Shown: positions 1 through 8,644 of the stretch, in pieces
Layout of the letters: every line of letters begins with the position of its first letter
Numbering within the stretch: position 1 is the first letter of the stretch
Source: Bacillus subtilis
GTDB lineage: Bacteria; Bacillota; Bacilli; Bacillales; Bacillaceae_C
NCBI RefSeq assembly: GCF_008764245.1
Contig: NZ_VTQV01000042.1
Location: 1 to 38,163, forward strand
Direction of reading: 5' to 3'
Length of the DNA: 38,163 nucleotides
Program-made: the position numbers and the translations under genes
The notes under the pieces: generated by a model
What the model was told of the DNA's origin: nothing
Databases searched by the model: none
What the model saw: the letters and a program-made list of their open reading frames with translations, nothing else

Positions 1-155
1 CCACATTTAGACCTTAGAGCTACTTTTAGGCTTTTGTTTTCATAGAATTTTTGACACTACCTATTTTTATTGTTAGTTTATTGTATGGAAATAGCCTATA
101 ATGGGTGAATGGTTTAGGTTCTCTGGAAACAGTAAATTCTCCCTCCCCATCATAG
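1..155. other. Non-coding left edge
   Basis: No convincing reading frame is visible. The stretch is AT-rich with stops in all frames. A TATAAT is present on the plus strand at 97-102 but has no good -35 partner. It lies beyond the terminator of the arginine operon, so it is probably the start of an intergenic gap continuing outside the window. Confidence 0.5.
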
Positions 156-208
156 AAAAAAGGGCATCCAATCAGTCATTTGTTTTGACTATTGAATGCC
201 CCTTTTTT
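156..208 (-). terminator. Terminator after argF
   Basis: A long, nearly perfect hairpin with arms around GGGCAT-CAAT-AGTCA and its complement. It has a run of A on one side and a run of T on the other, so it could work in both directions. On the minus strand it lies about 75 bases past the argF stop and closes the arginine operon. Confidence 0.85.
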
Positions 209-282
209 CCTATCCAAAATGTTTATACATCAACTTTCTGGAATTTTAAAATTTAATGGATTTGTCTTTTGCTGATAGTTTA

Positions 283-1227
283 CTAACCCATTAATGCAAC
301 CATTAAAGCCTTCTGAGCATGTAAACGATTCTCGGCTTCATCGAAGACGAACGACTGTGGACCATCAATCACTTCCGCAGTTACCTCTTGCCCTCTTTTA
401 GCGGGCAAACAATGAAGGAAAATAGCTTCTTTATCTGCATAAGCCATTAGCTGGCTATTTACTTGATAAGGCTGAAAGGTTTCTAAACGAACTGCCTCTT
501 CCTCTTCCCAGCCCATACTCGTCCAAACATCTGTATACACGGCATCAGCATCTTGAACAGCCTCTTTCGGGTTATTTGTTATAAGAATACTAGATCCTGT
601 CTCATTTGCAATCTTTAAGGTTAAGTCAATAATATCTTGTTTTGGCTCGTATCCATTTGGAGAGGCGATCGAACAATCAACCCCTAGCTTTGCACAGGCA
701 ATCATTAACGAATGTGCCATATTGTTACCATCACCAATATAAGCTAGTTTTTTGCCTTTTAACTCCCCTTTCACCTCAAATAATGTCATTAAGTCAGCTA
801 ATGCTTGACACGGGTGGAAATCATTTGTTAGGGCATTGATTACAGGAACGTCAGAGTGAGCAGCTAATTCTTCTACACCAGCATGCTCATAAGAGCGAAT
901 CATAATCCCATCAACATAACGGGATAAGACCTTAGCTGTGTCAGGGATCGTTTCTCCTCTTCCTAGTTGGATATCATTGCTACTTAAAAATAACGCGTGG
1001 CCCCCTAGTTGATTCATTCCCACTTCAAAGGAAACACGAGTTCTAGTTGATGATTTTTCAAAAATCATCCCCAAAGTTTTTCCTTTTAAGTAATGGTGAG
1101 GAATCCCTTGCTTTTGTAATTTCTTTAACTCAATCGCATTTTCAATTAGTTGTGTGATTTCCTCCGAAGTGAAGTCAGCTAATGTTAAGAAGTCCCTTCC
1201 CTTTAACTGATTGACGATCGTTTCCAT
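283..1227 (-). CDS. argF: Ornithine carbamoyltransferase
   Basis: Converts ornithine and carbamoyl phosphate to citrulline, the sixth step of arginine synthesis, in the cytoplasm. At 314 residues it has the usual family length. The carbamoyl-phosphate loop SSTRTR is at residues 59-64, HPCQ at 138-141 and the ornithine-site HCLP at 272-275, all intact. A longer frame opens at 1266. The start at 1227 is preferred because GAAGGTGAT lies just upstream and because its ATG overlaps the carB stop as TAATG, a coupled junction typical of this operon. It is the last gene of argCJBD-carAB-argF and is followed by a strong hairpin. The anabolic role is inferred from the operon; nothing suggests the catabolic arcB form. 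Confidence 0.96.
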   Translation of the reverse strand: METIVNQLKGRDFLTLADFTSEEITQLIENAIELKKLQKQGIPHHYLKGKTLGMIFEKSSTRTRVSFEVGMNQLGGHALFLSSNDIQLGRGETIPDTAKVLSRYVDGIMIRSYEHAGVEELAAHSDVPVINALTNDFHPCQALADLMTLFEVKGELKGKKLAYIGDGNNMAHSLMIACAKLGVDCSIASPNGYEPKQDIIDLTLKIANETGSSILITNNPKEAVQDADAVYTDVWTSMGWEEEEAVRLETFQPYQVNSQLMAYADKEAIFLHCLPAKRGQEVTAEVIDGPQSFVFDEAENRLHAQKALMVALMG

Positions 1228-4200
1228 TACATCACCTTCTCTTTTTTCTGTTTTATTTGATGCCATTCATGTAAAGATGTGGGAGGAACTGCTTCTTGCT
1301 TGATTACTTTTAGAAAAGCTAACAAAGTTTCCATTTCTGTGATGACTTTGTGTTGTGCTGCGGATGCAGCCATTCTTTTGTTCGCAGCCTGTTCTGTTTC
1401 CGAGAAACTAACAAGAATAGAACCTCTACTATTTTTTAACCATTCGTTAAAAGGAGCATCCGTTATTGCGACATCATATCGATTTAAAACCTCTTGAATC
1501 TTAGCAGAATCTGCTTCATCGACATCCACATAGATAGCTGAATCTTTCCGAATAGAACGACCATCCCAATTTATGGCCTTCGTTAGAGCTTCATCAAAAG
1601 TGTGCCCAAAGGCAATAACTTCGCCTGTCGATTTCATTTCCGGAGTTAAAATAGGATCGACACCATCAAGTTTTCCCGTAGAAAAAACGGGACTTTTAAT
1701 CGCATAATAATCTTGCTTAATCTGCCTATCCCTTATAACATCTTTCCCAAGCAGAATATCGATACATTCTTCGATCAAATTTACGCCAGTCATTTTACTA
1801 ATAATTGGAACAGTCCGGGAAGCTCTAGGATTTACCTCTAATACGTACACTTCACCCTTATATAAGACAAATTGTACATTAAAAATACCTTTAAAGCCGA
1901 GTTCCCTCGCTATCTTTTCTGCAAAATGAAAAGCTTTTTGCTGATCTTCTTCAGAAATGGCGATTGGAGGTGTTACCGCCATACTGTCACCTGAATGGAC
2001 ACCCGCTTTTTCTACATGTTCAAAAAATCCAGGAACATAAATTTCATGACCATTTGATATGACATCTATTTCCATCTCTTTCCCTTTATAGTAAGCATCC
2101 AATAACACAGGATAGGCGATTTTATGCAGATGCTTCTGCAGTTCTTTTTCCTGCTCTATAATGAGCATCCCTTGACCACCAATGACGTAAGAAGGACGTA
2201 ATAGAAGCGGGTAGCCTACCTCTTTTACCTTTGCCAATAATTCCTCTTCATTTGCTGCGGAAACACCTGGAATATGAGGGATTTGCAAACTTTGTAATAA
2301 TGTATAAAAGCGATCACGATCTTCAAAAATATCAATCTGCTCTTGTGAAATAGAAAGCAGTGGAATATCATTTTCTTCTAAGGCTTTCGCTAAATTAATA
2401 GAAGTTTGCCCTCCTAATTGGATAATCACGCCATCAGGTTGCTCGTATTCAAGCACATTGAGTACATCTTCTGCGGAAAGAGGCTCAAAATATAAACGAT
2501 CAGCTATTTGAAAATCAGTACTGACAGTACCTGGATTATTATTAATCAAAATGGCCTCATAACCAGCTTTTTTTAAGGCTAAGACGCCATGCACAGTGCA
2601 ATAATCAAATTCAATTCCTTGCCCTATTCTTACAGGTCCTGAACCAATGATTGCCACTTTTGGTTTATCCTTCTTCTCGAATGTATCCCCTTTTCCTTTC
2701 CATGTTGAGTAAAAATAAGGGGCCGCAGCCGGATATACACCTGCACATGAATCAACCATATTATAAACAGGTTGTAATCCTAATTCTTTTTGCTTTAACC
2801 TGACCTGTTTTAAACTCGTTTGCCAAATATGGGCTAACCAGTCATCAGAAAAACCAAGTCCCTTCACTTTTTTGAAAAAGTCTTTTTCAATTTGTGATAA
2901 ATTTGTCTCTTTTATTTTTTTCTCCATTTTGACTAAGAGATCAAGGTTTTCTAAGAAAAAAGGTTGAATAGATGTGGCATCATATATTTCTTTAACCGTA
3001 ATCCCCCTTCTCATAAGTTCCAAAATTGAGAAAAAACGGATATCGTCAGGAAGCAAGACAGATTGCCACAACTCTTCATCTTGATAGTCTGAAAGACCTT
3101 TAAATTCGAGACCCAATGTCGGCATTTCTAATGAACGAATCGCTTTCTGCAAAGCACCTGGTAACTGACGATCAATCGCCATAATTTCTCCTGTTGCTTT
3201 CATTTGGGTCCCCAATTTACGGTCAGCATCCGTAAACTTATCAAATGGCCATCTAGGCATTTTCACTACTGTGTAATCTACAACTGGTTCCATACTAGCA
3301 AAAGTAACACCTGTCACTGGATTGATTAGTTCATGTAAATGATAGCCTAAAGAAAGCTTAGCCGCCATTTTTGCTATCGGGTAACCGGTAGCCTTGGATG
3401 CCAAGGCAGAAGAACGACTTAATCTTGGATTGACTTCAATAAGGTAATATTGGCTAGAATGCGGATCTTGTGCAAACTGGATATTACATCCGCCGATAAT
3501 TTTTAATGCGCGAATAATTTTAACAGCCGATGTATATAATGCCGCATATTCATCACTACTTAATGTTTGCTGGGGAGCGATGACAATGGAATCGCCTGTG
3601 TGTACACCAACAGGGTCAAAATTTTCCATACTACAAATCGTAATACAAGTATCATTATGATCGCGGATCATTTCAAATTCTAATTCTTTAAAACCAGCAA
3701 TACTTTTTTCGATTAAACATTGAGTAATCGGACTTGCTTCTAATCCCTTTTTAACGACGGAGATTAGCTCTGCCTCCGAAGAAACAATTCCACCTCCGCC
3801 ACCTCCAAGTGTGTAGGCTGGTCGAATAATAACAGGATAGCCTATGCCAGTAGCGAAATTTACCGCTTCTTCGACGGTATGAATAATTTCACTTTCTGGA
3901 ACAGGCTCCTTTAATTCATGCATTAAAGCACGGAATGCCTCTCGATCCTCCCCCTGGCGAATCGATTCAGGGGAAGTCCCTAGCACTTCTACGTTATTTT
4001 GTTCGAGAATGCCTTCCTCATATAATTTAACCGTTAAATTGAGTCCTGTTTGACCTCCTAAGGTACCGAGGATAGCATCTGGTTTTTCTTTTTCAATAAT
4101 TTTTTCAATACTTTCCACTGTCATTGGCTCAAAATAAACGATATCTGCTATTTGTTCATCTGTCATGATTGTAGCTGGATTGTTATTAACCAATACGACT

Positions 4201-4328
4201 TCGATGCCTTCTTCTTTCAAAGCTAAGCAAGCTTGTGTACCAGCATAATCAAATTCTGCAGCCTGACCAATCATAATTGGCCCCGAACCAATCACGAGCA
4301 CTTTCTTGATGTCATTTCGCTTCGGCAT
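1227..4328 (-). CDS. carB: Carbamoyl-phosphate synthase large subunit, arginine-specific
   Basis: Makes carbamoyl phosphate from bicarbonate, ammonia and two ATP. At 1033 residues it shows the expected duplicated architecture: two synthetase halves, each opening with a KVLVIGSGPIMIGQ- or KVAIIGSGPVRIGQ-type motif, each with an ATP-grasp core, and a short C-terminal regulatory region. As I recall, the pyrimidine-linked Bacillus enzyme is near 1070 residues and the arginine one near 1030, so length and operon position both indicate the arginine form. The start at 4328 (MPKRNDIKK) is chosen over 4373 because AAAGGGGA precedes it at good spacing. It overlaps the end of carA by 17 bases. Both catalytic halves look intact, unlike the glutaminase partner CarA. 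Confidence 0.95.
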   Translation of the reverse strand: MPKRNDIKKVLVIGSGPIMIGQAAEFDYAGTQACLALKEEGIEVVLVNNNPATIMTDEQIADIVYFEPMTVESIEKIIEKEKPDAILGTLGGQTGLNLTVKLYEEGILEQNNVEVLGTSPESIRQGEDREAFRALMHELKEPVPESEIIHTVEEAVNFATGIGYPVIIRPAYTLGGGGGGIVSSEAELISVVKKGLEASPITQCLIEKSIAGFKELEFEMIRDHNDTCITICSMENFDPVGVHTGDSIVIAPQQTLSSDEYAALYTSAVKIIRALKIIGGCNIQFAQDPHSSQYYLIEVNPRLSRSSALASKATGYPIAKMAAKLSLGYHLHELINPVTGVTFASMEPVVDYTVVKMPRWPFDKFTDADRKLGTQMKATGEIMAIDRQLPGALQKAIRSLEMPTLGLEFKGLSDYQDEELWQSVLLPDDIRFFSILELMRRGITVKEIYDATSIQPFFLENLDLLVKMEKKIKETNLSQIEKDFFKKVKGLGFSDDWLAHIWQTSLKQVRLKQKELGLQPVYNMVDSCAGVYPAAAPYFYSTWKGKGDTFEKKDKPKVAIIGSGPVRIGQGIEFDYCTVHGVLALKKAGYEAILINNNPGTVSTDFQIADRLYFEPLSAEDVLNVLEYEQPDGVIIQLGGQTSINLAKALEENDIPLLSISQEQIDIFEDRDRFYTLLQSLQIPHIPGVSAANEEELLAKVKEVGYPLLLRPSYVIGGQGMLIIEQEKELQKHLHKIAYPVLLDAYYKGKEMEIDVISNGHEIYVPGFFEHVEKAGVHSGDSMAVTPPIAISEEDQQKAFHFAEKIARELGFKGIFNVQFVLYKGEVYVLEVNPRASRTVPIISKMTGVNLIEECIDILLGKDVIRDRQIKQDYYAIKSPVFSTGKLDGVDPILTPEMKSTGEVIAFGHTFDEALTKAINWDGRSIRKDSAIYVDVDEADSAKIQEVLNRYDVAITDAPFNEWLKNSRGSILVSFSETEQAANKRMAASAAQHKVITEMETLLAFLKVIKQEAVPPTSLHEWHQIKQKKEKVM

Positions 4329-5373
4329 ACAACTTTTCCCCTTTACTTTGCTCCAATTGTTGAAAATAAGCATCTTTTATAAGTGATTCGAGTTTAAAAT
4401 TAGTTCCATCAGGATGAAATTGGTAAGTTGCTATCGGAAAATCCTTGTGAATTAGCCCTTCAATATCATCGTCTTGAACAGAAAGAAAAGATGGTTTAAA
4501 TCCCGTCTCTTCAAGGTTTTGTAAAGAAATATGATAACCATGATTCTGATTTGTTAAATACACCTGCTGGGTGGAGGTGTGATAGGTTGCTTGCTTAAAA
4601 CCTCTGTGTCCCCATTTCATTTTTTCAACATTCGCTCCAAAGGCAAGGGCGAGAATTTGATGTCCTAAACCAAAAGCAATCGTAGGATATGATTTTGCTA
4701 CTTTAGCATAGTCTTCGAAATATTGTTGATAATCAGCGGGATGGCCGCTCCCTCCAGAAAAGATCACACCATCAGGTTTGAGTTCAGCAATGGTGGAAGC
4801 GGATGTCTCAGCAGAAAGAATCGTGAGTTTACAATGGAAACCTTTTAACCAAGCAAGTAAGGACTTTTTAATTCCGAAATTAAGTACAACCAGATTTGTC
4901 TTTCCAGTTGGATTTAACACTTTCGTCTTTTCGTGACTTGTCGACTTCTGATCGTCGAATTTAGGCTCCAACTTATGATGGTCAGCTGTCATTTTCGCAG
5001 ATATTTCTCCATCCTTTAATAACTGCTTGATGATTGTGCGAGTATCCATTCCACTCATAATCGGAATCCCTTTTTCTTTAAAAAACGCAAGCCAGTTCTT
5101 CTCTCTCTCGGATTGAACAAACAATTCTTGTTGAATGATTAAAGCCGTAAGTTGTAAGTCATCACTCTCAAACTTAGAAGGGTCAAAATGGGAATCAAGA
5201 ATCCCTGGGTAAGTTGCGACCACAATTTTCCCCTTTGTCTCCGGATCTGTCATAAATTCTAAGAAATTTCCCATCCCTGTATAAAAAATCACTTGCCCTT
5301 TGCAATGGGTCACATCCCCGTGCCATTGGCCGGTATATTGTTTATTATTGGCTAATTGAATGATCCCTTTCAT
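4312..5373 (-). CDS. carA: Carbamoyl-phosphate synthase small subunit, degenerate glutaminase
   Basis: In the family this subunit hydrolyses glutamine and passes ammonia to CarB. The 353-residue protein keeps the N-terminal CPSase domain (YTGM near 31-34, DTRTIIKQLLKDG at 110-122) and the class I amidotransferase fold (GHRG at 255-258, NQNHGY at 275-280). The catalytic positions are altered. The nucleophile motif normally GxCLGHQ reads FGLGHQ, with Gly at 235 (codon GGT). SNGPGDP has become SGGSGHP at 206-212. HPE is HPD, with His320 kept and Asp322 in place of Glu. The frame is intact, with AAAGGAGT before the start and carB translationally overlapped, so it appears to be expressed. By inference it is a structural subunit of an ammonia-using enzyme, comparable to vertebrate CPS I, where this Cys is also replaced. 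Confidence 0.88.
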   Translation of the reverse strand: MKGIIQLANNKQYTGQWHGDVTHCKGQVIFYTGMGNFLEFMTDPETKGKIVVATYPGILDSHFDPSKFESDDLQLTALIIQQELFVQSEREKNWLAFFKEKGIPIMSGMDTRTIIKQLLKDGEISAKMTADHHKLEPKFDDQKSTSHEKTKVLNPTGKTNLVVLNFGIKKSLLAWLKGFHCKLTILSAETSASTIAELKPDGVIFSGGSGHPADYQQYFEDYAKVAKSYPTIAFGLGHQILALAFGANVEKMKWGHRGFKQATYHTSTQQVYLTNQNHGYHISLQNLEETGFKPSFLSVQDDDIEGLIHKDFPIATYQFHPDGTNFKLESLIKDAYFQQLEQSKGEKLYAEAK

Positions 5374-5407
5374 TCATACCGACTCCTTTTGTATCTTTAT
5401 AGTTACA

Positions 5408-5425
5408 TATGAATTTTTATACATT
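5408..5425 (-). promoter_or_regulatory. ARG box before carA
   Basis: TATGAATTTTTATACATT matches the ArgR/AhrC consensus wnTGAATwwwwATTCAnw at 17 of 18 positions. It lies in the 73-base argD-carA gap, the only sizeable gap inside the operon. No strong promoter is evident beside it (TTGAAA at a poor 19-base distance from TATGTA), so it may control an internal promoter or serve as a second operator for the whole operon. Confidence 0.6.
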
Positions 5426-5446
5426 TTATTTCAAAAAAATAACCAA

Positions 5447-6592
5447 CTATACAGTTTGAGATAAAGTTGAATTCATTACCTCAATCGCTTGATCGATTTC
5501 TTCTTTCGTGACAGTTAATGGTGGAAGCAGACGCAAAACATGGGGTCCAGCATTTAATACAATTAATCCATTCTTTCTCAGTTCAGCCATTAAAGGCACT
5601 ACTTCCTCTGAAAATTCAATTCCAACCATCAGTCCTTTATGTCGAATACTTTTAAATGTAGGGCATTTTGAGAATATCTCTTCTAATTTCCCTACTAAAT
5701 ATTCGCCTTTCTCAGTAACTTCTATAAGGAGATTTTCTTGAAAAATAAGTTTAAGTGTCGCCTTAGCCGCAGACATCGCGAGTGGATTACCGCCAAAAGT
5801 AGAACCATGACTCCCTGGTGTAAAAGCTCCTTTTAATTTCTCTTTGCCAATCATAGCGCCAACTGGAATTCCATTTCCCAGGCCTTTGGCTAAAGTCATA
5901 ATATCCGGAGAGATAGAATAATGTTGATAAGCAAAAGGTTTTCCTGTTCTTCCGATTCCTGTCTGCACCTCATCTATAATCAATAACGCGCCATATTCTT
6001 TACATAATCTTTCTGTCGCTTGTAAAAATTCCTTTGTGGCTGGATGAACGCCACCTTCCCCCTGAATAACTTCAAGCATAACAGCCGCTGTTTCTTGATC
6101 GATCTCTTTTTCCAACGCCTCAATATTGTTGAAAGGGAGATGAACAAAGGTTTCTAACATGGCGCCAAATCCTTGCTTCACTTTATCTTGACCAGTTGCA
6201 GCCATTGTAGCAAACGTACGTCCGTGAAAGGATTGATAAAATGTAATAATCTTAGATTTCCCCGTATATTTCCGTGCTAATTTGATCGCGGCCTCATTTG
6301 CCTCTGCCCCACTATTGCAAAAGAAAACGGCATTTCCTTCGGAATATTTTGTGAGCTGCTCTGCCACTTCTTCTTGCATAGAACTTTTAAATAAATTGGA
6401 AGTATGCCACAATGTCTTAGCCTGATCTGTTAGCGCTGCTACAACTTCTGGGTGACAATGACCTAAATTGCAAACACCAATACCAGATGAAAAATCCAAG
6501 TATTTTTTTTCGTTTCTATCCATAACTAATGTACCTTTACCTGATACTAGTTCTAAATCCCACCGTCCGTAATTTTCAAATAAATAGGTCAT
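5447..6592 (-). CDS. argD: Acetylornithine aminotransferase
   Basis: A PLP-dependent class III aminotransferase that converts N-acetylglutamate 5-semialdehyde to N-acetylornithine, using glutamate as amino donor. It has 381 residues, typical for Bacillus ArgD. The PLP-binding Lys is 236 in TLAKGLGNGIPVGA, the cofactor-ring Asp is 208 in IDEVQTG, and the phosphate-binding region is NSGAEANE at 93-100. The start ATG shares one base with the argB stop (TAATG), giving translational coupling. Related aminotransferases (RocD, GabT) have the same fold; the argB/carA context settles the assignment. Confidence 0.95.
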   Translation of the reverse strand: MTYLFENYGRWDLELVSGKGTLVMDRNEKKYLDFSSGIGVCNLGHCHPEVVAALTDQAKTLWHTSNLFKSSMQEEVAEQLTKYSEGNAVFFCNSGAEANEAAIKLARKYTGKSKIITFYQSFHGRTFATMAATGQDKVKQGFGAMLETFVHLPFNNIEALEKEIDQETAAVMLEVIQGEGGVHPATKEFLQATERLCKEYGALLIIDEVQTGIGRTGKPFAYQHYSISPDIMTLAKGLGNGIPVGAMIGKEKLKGAFTPGSHGSTFGGNPLAMSAAKATLKLIFQENLLIEVTEKGEYLVGKLEEIFSKCPTFKSIRHKGLMVGIEFSEEVVPLMAELRKNGLIVLNAGPHVLRLLPPLTVTKEEIDQAIEVMNSTLSQTV

Positions 6593-7374
6593 TAAAAGCT
6601 CACCACTTTCTGTTCTTTTAGAATCGTTGTACCAATAAATTGTCCTTCTCTATATAAAGGAGTTTTTCCACTGACAATCATAACTTGATCCATTCCACCT
6701 TCAAGGCATTTAAGAGCGGCCGATACTTTAGGAATCATTCCCCCTGTAATTACGCCCTCTTGAATCAGTGATTGCACCTCATGTTGGGAAACTGTCTCAA
6801 TAACTTGTTTATCCTTTAAAATACCGGATACATCTGTTACGAATAAAATCTTTTCGGCATTTACTGCTACAGCAATCGCAGCTGCCGCTGAGTCTGCATT
6901 CACATTATAATATCCATTCGAATTTTCACTAATGGCAATGGGAGAAATAACTGGAACAAGATTCATTGATAATAATTTTAGTAGAATTTCATGATTGATG
7001 GTTGTAATCTCACCGACAAGACCAAGTTTCTCAAAGTCCTTTGCTTTCGCTTGAATGAGCCCGCTGTCAGATCCAGTCATCCCAATGGCAGAAATCCCAT
7101 TTAAATGCAAAGCACGAACAAGCTTATTCGTAATACTTCCGGATAAAACCATTTCGACAACTTCCATTACTTCCTCTGTCGTCTTTCTTAACCCATTAAT
7201 AAATTCTGACTCTATTTGTAAATCACTTAAGAGACGATTAATCGCGGGGCCGCCTCCATGGACAATGATCGGCTTAAATCCTTGGTCTTGCATTTCTTTT
7301 ATATCCATGAAGAATTTTTCAGACAAGTCATCAATCATGCTGCCACCGCATTTGATGACAATAATCTTTTCCAT
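6592..7374 (-). CDS. argB: Acetylglutamate kinase
   Basis: Phosphorylates N-acetylglutamate with ATP, the second step of arginine synthesis. The 260-residue amino-acid kinase opens with KIIVIKCGGS (Lys8 and the Gly pair for phosphates), followed by IVHGGGPAIN for the substrate and GGMIPKV near the C-terminus for catalysis. A longer frame opens at 7464, inside argJ. The start at 7374 is chosen because GGAGGG lies directly upstream and the protein then starts like its family. It lacks an N-terminal helix extension, which is usual for kinases not arranged as arginine-inhibited hexamers. It sits 16 bases after argJ and its stop overlaps the argD start. Confidence 0.95.
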   Translation of the reverse strand: MEKIIVIKCGGSMIDDLSEKFFMDIKEMQDQGFKPIIVHGGGPAINRLLSDLQIESEFINGLRKTTEEVMEVVEMVLSGSITNKLVRALHLNGISAIGMTGSDSGLIQAKAKDFEKLGLVGEITTINHEILLKLLSMNLVPVISPIAISENSNGYYNVNADSAAAAIAVAVNAEKILFVTDVSGILKDKQVIETVSQHEVQSLIQEGVITGGMIPKVSAALKCLEGGMDQVMIVSGKTPLYREGQFIGTTILKEQKVVSF

Positions 7375-7390
7375 TTTGCTTTCCCTCCAA

Positions 7391-8620
7391 TTACGTGCGG
7401 TAACTAGCATTGATGCGGACATAATCATAGGTAAGATCACAGCCCCATGCTTTGCCAGAGCCATTTCCTATATTTAAATTGATGATAATTTCGACTTTTT
7501 CATTATTTAAATACTGACTTAATTGTTCTTCGCTGTAATGAGTGGGTTCACTATTTTTAAGTAGTGAATAGGGGCCAATTTCAATATCAATGGCATGTGG
7601 ATCTAAGGTAATTCCGCTTCTTCCAATCGCCATCATTAGGCGCCCCCAATTTGGATCTGAACCATAAACCATGGTTTTAACTAAATCTGACCCTACTACT
7701 GTTTTGGCACATTTTCCAGCATCATCAGAGGAAATAGCCCCATTTACCGTTACCTCGATTAACTTCGTGGCTCCCTCTCCATCTTTTGCAATCATGATAG
7801 CAAGATCTTCACAAACTTGCTTTAATAATTGAGTGAAGGTCTCCCACTCCTCATGGGCCGGTGAAAGTGGATTATTTTCGGCTAAACCATTCGCCATGAC
7901 GAGCACCATATCATTTGTAGATGTATCCCCATCCACCGTAATTCGATTAAAGGTTTCATTCGTAACATCTCTTAAAGCGGTTTGTAAATGTTGATGGGGG
8001 ATATTGGCATCCGTTGTGATAAACCCTAACATCGTCGCCATATTAGGCGCAATCATTCCAGACCCTTTTGCTGATCCTCCCATTGTAATTTTCTGGCCAT
8101 CAATATAGGCTTCATAACAAGTTGATTTCATACAAGTATCAGTTGTTAAAATAGATTCATTAAAGTCATAAGCGGCTTGTGTCGTTTTGGCAGGTGTAAG
8201 CTTTTGAATACCAGAGATAATTTTATCCATTGGCATTTTTTCGCCGATTACTCCTGTTGATGCGACTGCAACAAAATGATCTTGAATGGAAAATCGTTCT
8301 GAAACAGATTTCTTCATCGTTTCAGCATCTAAATACCCCTGCTTTCCCATACATGCATTTGCATTTCCACTATTAATCACGACTGCTTGAATTTTTCCTT
8401 CTTTTGCTATACTTTCTTTCGTAGCTAGAAGAGGAGCAGCAATAATTTGATTTAATGTATAAACCGCAGCTGCCTCTGCCGGAACCTCACTATATAATAC
8501 TCCTAAATCATTCCTTTTACGCTTTACCTTCGTGTGAAGACCAGCGGCAGAATAACCCTGAGGTGATACAATACTTCCCTCTTTTACTTTTGAAATCAAT
8601 TGTTTACTAGCTATTTCCAT
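7391..8620 (-). CDS. argJ: Bifunctional ornithine acetyltransferase / N-acetylglutamate synthase
   Basis: Transfers the acetyl group from N-acetylornithine to glutamate, recycling acetyl in the pathway; many Bacillus forms also use acetyl-CoA. The 409-residue precursor has the self-cleavage site MATMLGF with nucleophile Thr196, which splits the chain into alpha and beta subunits. An upstream in-frame GTG at 8629 exists, but GAGGAG lies between it and the ATG at 8620, so 8620 is the likely start. No separate argA is visible here, which fits a cyclic acetyl pathway. It lies 24 bases after argC and 16 before argB. Confidence 0.95.
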   Translation of the reverse strand: MEIASKQLISKVKEGSIVSPQGYSAAGLHTKVKRKRNDLGVLYSEVPAEAAAVYTLNQIIAAPLLATKESIAKEGKIQAVVINSGNANACMGKQGYLDAETMKKSVSERFSIQDHFVAVASTGVIGEKMPMDKIISGIQKLTPAKTTQAAYDFNESILTTDTCMKSTCYEAYIDGQKITMGGSAKGSGMIAPNMATMLGFITTDANIPHQHLQTALRDVTNETFNRITVDGDTSTNDMVLVMANGLAENNPLSPAHEEWETFTQLLKQVCEDLAIMIAKDGEGATKLIEVTVNGAISSDDAGKCAKTVVGSDLVKTMVYGSDPNWGRLMMAIGRSGITLDPHAIDIEIGPYSLLKNSEPTHYSEEQLSQYLNNEKVEIIINLNIGNGSGKAWGCDLTYDYVRINASYRT

Positions 8621-8644
8621 TATGAACACTCCTCTAAAACCGGT

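Noticed and set aside
97-208. Possible small RNA from the TATAAT at 97 to the terminator at 208
   Set aside because: No acceptable -35 is present, and the terminator is already explained by argF.
7055-7477. 140-codon plus-strand frame opposite argB
   Set aside because: It is fully antisense to argB and the argJ end, without a ribosome site; other long antisense frames over carB, parC, acnA and tkt were rejected the same way.
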